Shown: one piece after another, positions 6,578 to 9,016 of the stretch
Layout: each line of letters opens with the position of its first letter
Numbering within the stretch: position 1 is the stretch's first letter
Assembly: GCA_946494435.1 (NCBI GenBank)
Contig: CAMMBO010000036.1
Coordinates: 1 to 9,016 of the forward strand
Origin: an uncultured Mycoplasmatota bacterium
Lineage (GTDB): Bacteria > Bacillota_I > Bacilli_A > RF39 > UBA660
Length of the DNA stretch: 9,016 nt
Direction of reading: 5' to 3'
Program-made: the position numbers and the translations under genes
The notes under the pieces: generated by a model
Seen by the model: the letters and a program-made list of their open reading frames with translations, nothing else
Told to the model about the DNA's origin: nothing
Database searches by the model: none

Positions 6578-8269
6578 CTATTCAACTTCTACTAAATCTC
6601 CAAACATCTCAATAGTTTTACTTATTAAGTCGTTAGATTCACTATTTATTTTATCATCTTCTCCTAAAGTATTCAATACAGGTTCTTCTTGATATTCAAA
6701 GTGTTTACCTTGTTTATGTAGATTAATGTATTCTAATTTTAACTCATTCCACTTTGCTGTTGTAATAAAAGCAATTTTTTTAGATGAGCCTGTCTTTTCA
6801 TTATAAAAATCATTTAATTTATCAAAATGATTGCTTAACTTATCTACCATTCCTTCATAATCATAACTAATAACAATATTCTTAGGACTAGAAGCCCTAA
6901 TCTTACCATCTAAAAGTTCACAAGCAAGGTAACCATTATTAGGATCAAATGTATAATCATTAAGCTTTTCAAGATTAGCAGTTTCTTTATTAAGTTCATC
7001 TTTAACTGCTTCTATCATTGTATTCTTACTTCTTATTAACATTAACTCTTTATATTTTTGAGTTTGTTCATTATTTTTTTGAACAACTTCTGTTGATAAA
7101 GTTTTTTCTTTATTTTCTTTTTCCACAGTCTCTGTGGATATAGTTTTTACTTCTTTTGCAGGTCTTACATAAGAAGTTTCTTTTATATTATTAGTATTTA
7201 CTTGACTCCTAACTTCCACCTTAGAATCTTTATTTTTATGTTCATTAATATAATGTAACAAGAATATCTCTATAGACAATCTAACATCATCAGCTTTTTT
7301 TAACTCGACAAGATGTTCATTTAATAGATTAAGAAAGTTAACAAGTTCTTCTTCATCAAAAGAAAGTACAGAATCATTTAAATAATGGTCAAAAAGCTCA
7401 TCTTTTATAAGAATCATCAACTGTTTAACTACTTGTATTAAATTTTTACCATTTTGATAATAACTTTCAATAGTTGAAAGAACATCGCTTATTTCATAAG
7501 AAAATATTAAATTCTCTAGTTTTTTTAATTCTTCCTCATTAACTTCCCCATTTATCTCATAAAAATCATTTAAAGTAATCTCATCAGTACAAAAAGCTCT
7601 TAGTTTATCAAGAAGTCCAATCGCATCACGAAGTCCCCCATCAGAAGCTTGAGCAATCTTATCAAGAACATTATCTTCAATTTTTATATTTTCAGCTTTA
7701 ACTATCTCTGATAATCTTTTCTTTATATCATCATTGCTAATCTTTTTAAAAGAATACCATTGACATCTAGATATAATTGTTGCAGGTATTTTTTCTGGAT
7801 CTGTAGTGGCTAATATAAAAATAACATGTTCTGGAGGCTCTTCAATTGTTTTAAGTAAAGCATTAAAAGCGCCAATTGATAACATATGAACCTCATCTAT
7901 AATATATACTTTATATTTTAATTCACTAGGCAAAATATTAACTTTACTACGAAGTTCTCTTATTTCATCAACGCCATTATTAGAGGCAGCATCTATTTCA
8001 ATAATATCCATACACTCTTTAGAAAAGGAATATAAGCAACTTTTACATTTTCCACAGGCTACACCAGCAACTGGTTCTAAGCAGTTAACAGATCTTGCAA
8101 ATATCTTGGCAATTGTTGTCTTACCCGTACCTCTAGGACCAGAAAACAAATAGGCATGATTTATATGATTATATTTAATTGCATTTTTTAAAGTATTAAC
8201 TACAACATTCTGTCCAACTACATCATCAAAAACAGTAGGTCTATATTTACGATATAAAGCTTGATACAT
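6578..8269 (-). CDS. dnaX: DNA polymerase III subunits gamma/tau (DnaX)
   Basis: DnaX is the ATP-hydrolysing clamp-loader subunit; the tau form also ties the loader to the polymerase. The 563-residue protein is typical for Firmicutes. Domain I has Walker A GPRGTGKT (44-51), four zinc ligands Cys63, Cys72, Cys75 and Cys78, DAASNNGVDEIRELR (93-107), Walker B IIDEVH (123-128) and the SRC motif at 167-169. Sensor 2 is in GGLRDA (211-216). Domain III helices run to about residue 345, followed by a Lys/Glu/Thr-rich linker (about 346-405). The final tau-like region (about 406-563) is poorly conserved. The ATG at 8269 has GAGGTG upstream. A consensus-like extended -10 lies 28 bp upstream of the start codon, so dnaX likely has its own promoter besides readthrough from ffs-tadA. 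Two A-AAA-AAA tracts in frame (codons 248-250 and 323-325) could permit -1 slippage, the second leading at once to TGA. This is speculative. Confidence 0.98.
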   Translation of the reverse strand: MYQALYRKYRPTVFDDVVGQNVVVNTLKNAIKYNHINHAYLFSGPRGTGKTTIAKIFARSVNCLEPVAGVACGKCKSCLYSFSKECMDIIEIDAASNNGVDEIRELRSKVNILPSELKYKVYIIDEVHMLSIGAFNALLKTIEEPPEHVIFILATTDPEKIPATIISRCQWYSFKKISNDDIKKRLSEIVKAENIKIEDNVLDKIAQASDGGLRDAIGLLDKLRAFCTDEITLNDFYEINGEVNEEELKKLENLIFSYEISDVLSTIESYYQNGKNLIQVVKQLMILIKDELFDHYLNDSVLSFDEEELVNFLNLLNEHLVELKKADDVRLSIEIFLLHYINEHKNKDSKVEVRSQVNTNNIKETSYVRPAKEVKTISTETVEKENKEKTLSTEVVQKNNEQTQKYKELMLIRSKNTMIEAVKDELNKETANLEKLNDYTFDPNNGYLACELLDGKIRASSPKNIVISYDYEGMVDKLSNHFDKLNDFYNEKTGSSKKIAFITTAKWNELKLEYINLHKQGKHFEYQEEPVLNTLGEDDKINSESNDLISKTIEMFGDLVEVE

Positions 8270-8296
8270 AATGTTTTCACCTCACTAAACACAATT

Positions 8297-8305
8297 AGTA
8301 TAACA
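8297..8305 (-). promoter_or_regulatory. Extended -10 promoter upstream of dnaX
   Basis: On the minus strand TGTTATACT (8305-8297) gives an extended -10 (TGn then TATACT) in the 70-bp gap between tadA and dnaX. No good -35 lies 16-18 bp upstream; the spacer is a T-rich stretch. Predicted transcription would start near 8290, about 20 nt ahead of the dnaX ATG, leaving just room for the GAGGTG ribosome binding site. Confidence 0.55.
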
Positions 8306-8339
8306 AACAAAAGAAGAAAATAACATATAAAACATTTGT

Positions 8340-8798
8340 TCAATTACGTTTTTTCTTAAAAAAATCACTTAGCATTCTTACATCTTCACTTTTAAACTTT
8401 AAAATATCTAATTTTACTTTTTCCACAGGCTTATTAGCATCTTCTGAATTAAAAATATTATTAACGATTTCTCGTATATTATCGTTACTATTATCTAATA
8501 AATATACAACTTTACTAATTCTAGATTGTTTAATAGCACTAGCACACATAGGACAAGGTTCCAATGTTACGTACATCACCGCATTAGTTAACCTCCAGTT
8601 ATTATTTTTTCCACAGGCATTTTTGATAGCAATTAATTCAGCATGTTCAAGAGGACATTGACACTCTTCCTTTCTATTATGAGCAGAAGAAATAACTTTA
8701 CCATTTTGAACAATAACAGCACCAACTGGAACTTCGTCATTATCGTAAGCTTTCTTTGCTTCTTCTATAGCCAACAACATATATTGATAATCATTCAT
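8340..8798 (-). CDS. tadA: tRNA-specific adenosine deaminase TadA
   Basis: TadA deaminates the wobble adenosine A34 to inosine in tRNA-Arg(ACG). The 152-residue protein has the deaminase zinc motifs HAE (His52-Ala53-Glu54, Glu54 being the proton shuttle) and PCPMC (Cys82 and Cys85), with NWRLTNAVMYVTLEP between them and EVPVGAVIV (22-30) at the N-terminus. The second half departs from the family: after SRISKVVYLL the usual glycine-rich DxKxGAxGS stretch is replaced by an Asn/Asp-rich segment (DNSNDNIREIVNNIF). The paralogous cytidine/guanine deaminase group is an alternative, but adjacency to dnaX, as in Bacillus, favours TadA. The ATG at 8798 has AGGAG (8811-8807) with 8 nt spacing. It lies just downstream of ffs and probably shares its promoter by readthrough. 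It ends with TGA, evidence for the standard code. Confidence 0.93.
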   Translation of the reverse strand: MNDYQYMLLAIEEAKKAYDNDEVPVGAVIVQNGKVISSAHNRKEECQCPLEHAELIAIKNACGKNNNWRLTNAVMYVTLEPCPMCASAIKQSRISKVVYLLDNSNDNIREIVNNIFNSEDANKPVEKVKLDILKFKSEDVRMLSDFFKKKRN

Positions 8799-8822
8799 AT
8801 AACAATCTCCTTTTTATAGTAT

Positions 8823-8829
8823 AAAAAAA
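8823..8829 (-). terminator. T7 run after the SRP RNA helix, possible partial terminator
   Basis: Directly after the 3' strand of the SRP RNA closing helix (ending GUGCAC at 8830) the transcript has seven U residues. A long helix followed by a U-run resembles an intrinsic terminator and would define the SRP RNA 3' end. Because tadA starts 25 bp further on with no convincing promoter of its own, termination is probably incomplete or the run marks a processing site. Confidence 0.4.
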
Positions 8830-8901
8830 GTGCACATAAATTAAATTTGTTAAGGCTGCTATGTTTCCATCCTGACCTGATTCCAAACTAATTTATTGCA
8901 C
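8830..8901 (-). ncRNA. ffs: Signal recognition particle RNA (small bacterial 4.5S type)
   Basis: SRP RNA binds Ffh and scaffolds co-translational targeting of membrane proteins to FtsY and SecYEG. The minus strand contains the invariant core GGTCAGG (about 8878-8872), then a stem GAUG/CAU capped by a GAAA tetraloop, then AGCAGCC (about 8861-8855), i.e. the asymmetric and symmetric loops that bind the Ffh M domain. The ends pair: GUGCA at the 5' end with UGCAC at the 3' end, and AUAAAUUA with UAAUUUAU, continuing into UUUG/CAAA, forming one long hairpin of about 72 nt. This is at the short end of bacterial SRP RNAs and has no Alu domain, unlike the longer Bacillus scRNA. The predicted +1 from the upstream promoter falls exactly on the first paired base (8901). 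In Bacillus this RNA lies between tadA and dnaX; here it precedes tadA. Confidence 0.95.
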
Positions 8902-8907
8902 GACTAA

Positions 8908-8936
8908 AGTATACAGGAAAATAATAATTATTTCAA
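8908..8936 (-). promoter_or_regulatory. Strong sigma-A-type promoter for ffs (and tadA)
   Basis: On the minus strand the -35 is TTGAAA (8936-8931), a 17-bp spacer follows, and the -10 is TATACT (8913-8908). Seven bases further on lies G8901, the first base of the SRP RNA helix. This is the best promoter in the window, fitting a highly expressed stable RNA. Confidence 0.85.
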
Positions 8937-8961
8937 GCAGAAAAAAATACAAATAGATATC

Positions 8962-8985
8962 AAATTATTTCCCGGGAAATAATTT
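8962..8985. promoter_or_regulatory. Perfect 24-bp palindrome, probable Noc-binding site (NBS 2)
   Basis: This is identical over all 24 bp to the palindrome at 2277-2300 and is centred between 8973 and 8974. The core TATTTCCCGGGAAATA (8966-8981) matches the Bacillus Noc-binding consensus. It lies about 25 bp upstream of the ffs -35. On the minus strand it also reads as the codons for LFPGK followed by TAA of a possible upstream gene tail. RNA made through it could fold into a 10-bp stem with a CCGG loop, but the next T7 run is 14 nt further on, too far for a typical terminator. Confidence 0.75.
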
Positions 8986-9015
8986 TAATACTTCTCTATA
9001 AAGCTTTATCCACTT
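8965..9015 (-). CDS. Possible C-terminal tail of an unidentified upstream gene (cut by window edge)
   Basis: From the right edge the minus strand is open for 16 codons, reading KWIKLYREVLKLFPGK and then TAA at 8967-8965. The other two minus frames stop sooner. The residues look like an ordinary amphipathic protein end and the direction agrees with all other genes, but 16 codons are too few to identify a family or to exclude chance. If real, its last codons and stop are formed by the palindrome at 8962-8985. Confidence 0.35.
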   Translation of the reverse strand, partial: KWIKLYREVLKLFPGK

Positions 9016-9016
9016 T

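Noticed and set aside
8799..8829. Separate tadA promoter (TATACT at 8823-8818)
   Set aside because: The -10-like hexamer overlaps the T-run after ffs, no -35 is found 16-18 bp upstream, and the start would fall on the ribosome binding site.
1..9016. Mollicute genetic code with TGA as tryptophan
   Set aside because: tadA ends in TGA at the family's expected end, and tryptophans seen in dnaX (Trp171), ricT and tadA are encoded by TGG.
1..9016. CRISPR arrays, insertion sequences, tRNA or rRNA genes, toxin-antitoxin or defence modules
   Set aside because: No regularly spaced direct repeats, transposase-like frames, cloverleaf or rRNA motifs were seen; coding space is filled by housekeeping genes on one strand.

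Overview
The window is a compact, co-directional block of bacterial housekeeping genes. All are on the minus strand, so transcription runs from the right edge to the left. By eye the DNA is very AT-rich (roughly 28% GC). TAA, TAG and TGA all act as stops (tadA ends in TGA) and Trp is TGG, so the code is standard and this is not a TGA=Trp mollicute. Gene content and order point to a low-GC Firmicute of class Bacilli with a streamlined genome, possibly an uncultured gut lineage near Erysipelotrichales, RF39 or Mycoplasmatota. The exact taxon cannot be fixed from this window.

Layout in the direction of transcription: a possible C-terminal tail of an unknown upstream gene (9015-8965); a strong sigma-A-type promoter (8936-8908); a 72-nt SRP RNA (ffs, 8901-8830); tadA (8798-8340); an extended -10 promoter (8305-8297); dnaX (8269-6578); ybaB (6563-6267); recR (6267-5671); a BofA-family membrane protein (5631-5434); holB (5421-4594); ricT (4592-3813); a YabB/TrmN6-type methyltransferase (3820-3116); rsmI (about 3123-2299); pth (2259-1696); and the N-terminal 564 residues of mfd (1693 to beyond the left edge). 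From dnaX to mfd the genes touch, overlap or lie less than about 45 bp apart. I see no convincing terminator among them, so they probably form one long operon.

The order is a condensed version of the origin-proximal region of Bacillus (tadA-scr-dnaX-yaaK-recR-yaaL-bofA ... holB-yaaT-yabA-yabB-yazA-rsmI ... pth-fin-mfd). The intervening genes (tmk, yabA, yazA, fin and others) are missing and ffs has moved to the other side of tadA. Shared themes are clamp loading (dnaX, holB), repair (recR, ybaB, mfd), tRNA, rRNA and peptidyl-tRNA maintenance (tadA, yabB, rsmI, pth), RNA processing (ricT) and protein targeting (ffs).

The most interesting signal is non-coding. Two identical, perfect 24-bp palindromes (2277-2300 and 8962-8985) contain the full Noc-binding core TATTTCCCGGGAAATA. 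They strongly suggest nucleoid-occlusion sites, placed at gene 3' ends 6.7 kb apart. No stretch longer than 300 bp lacks a gene. I found no CRISPR array, insertion sequence, prophage, tRNA or rRNA gene.
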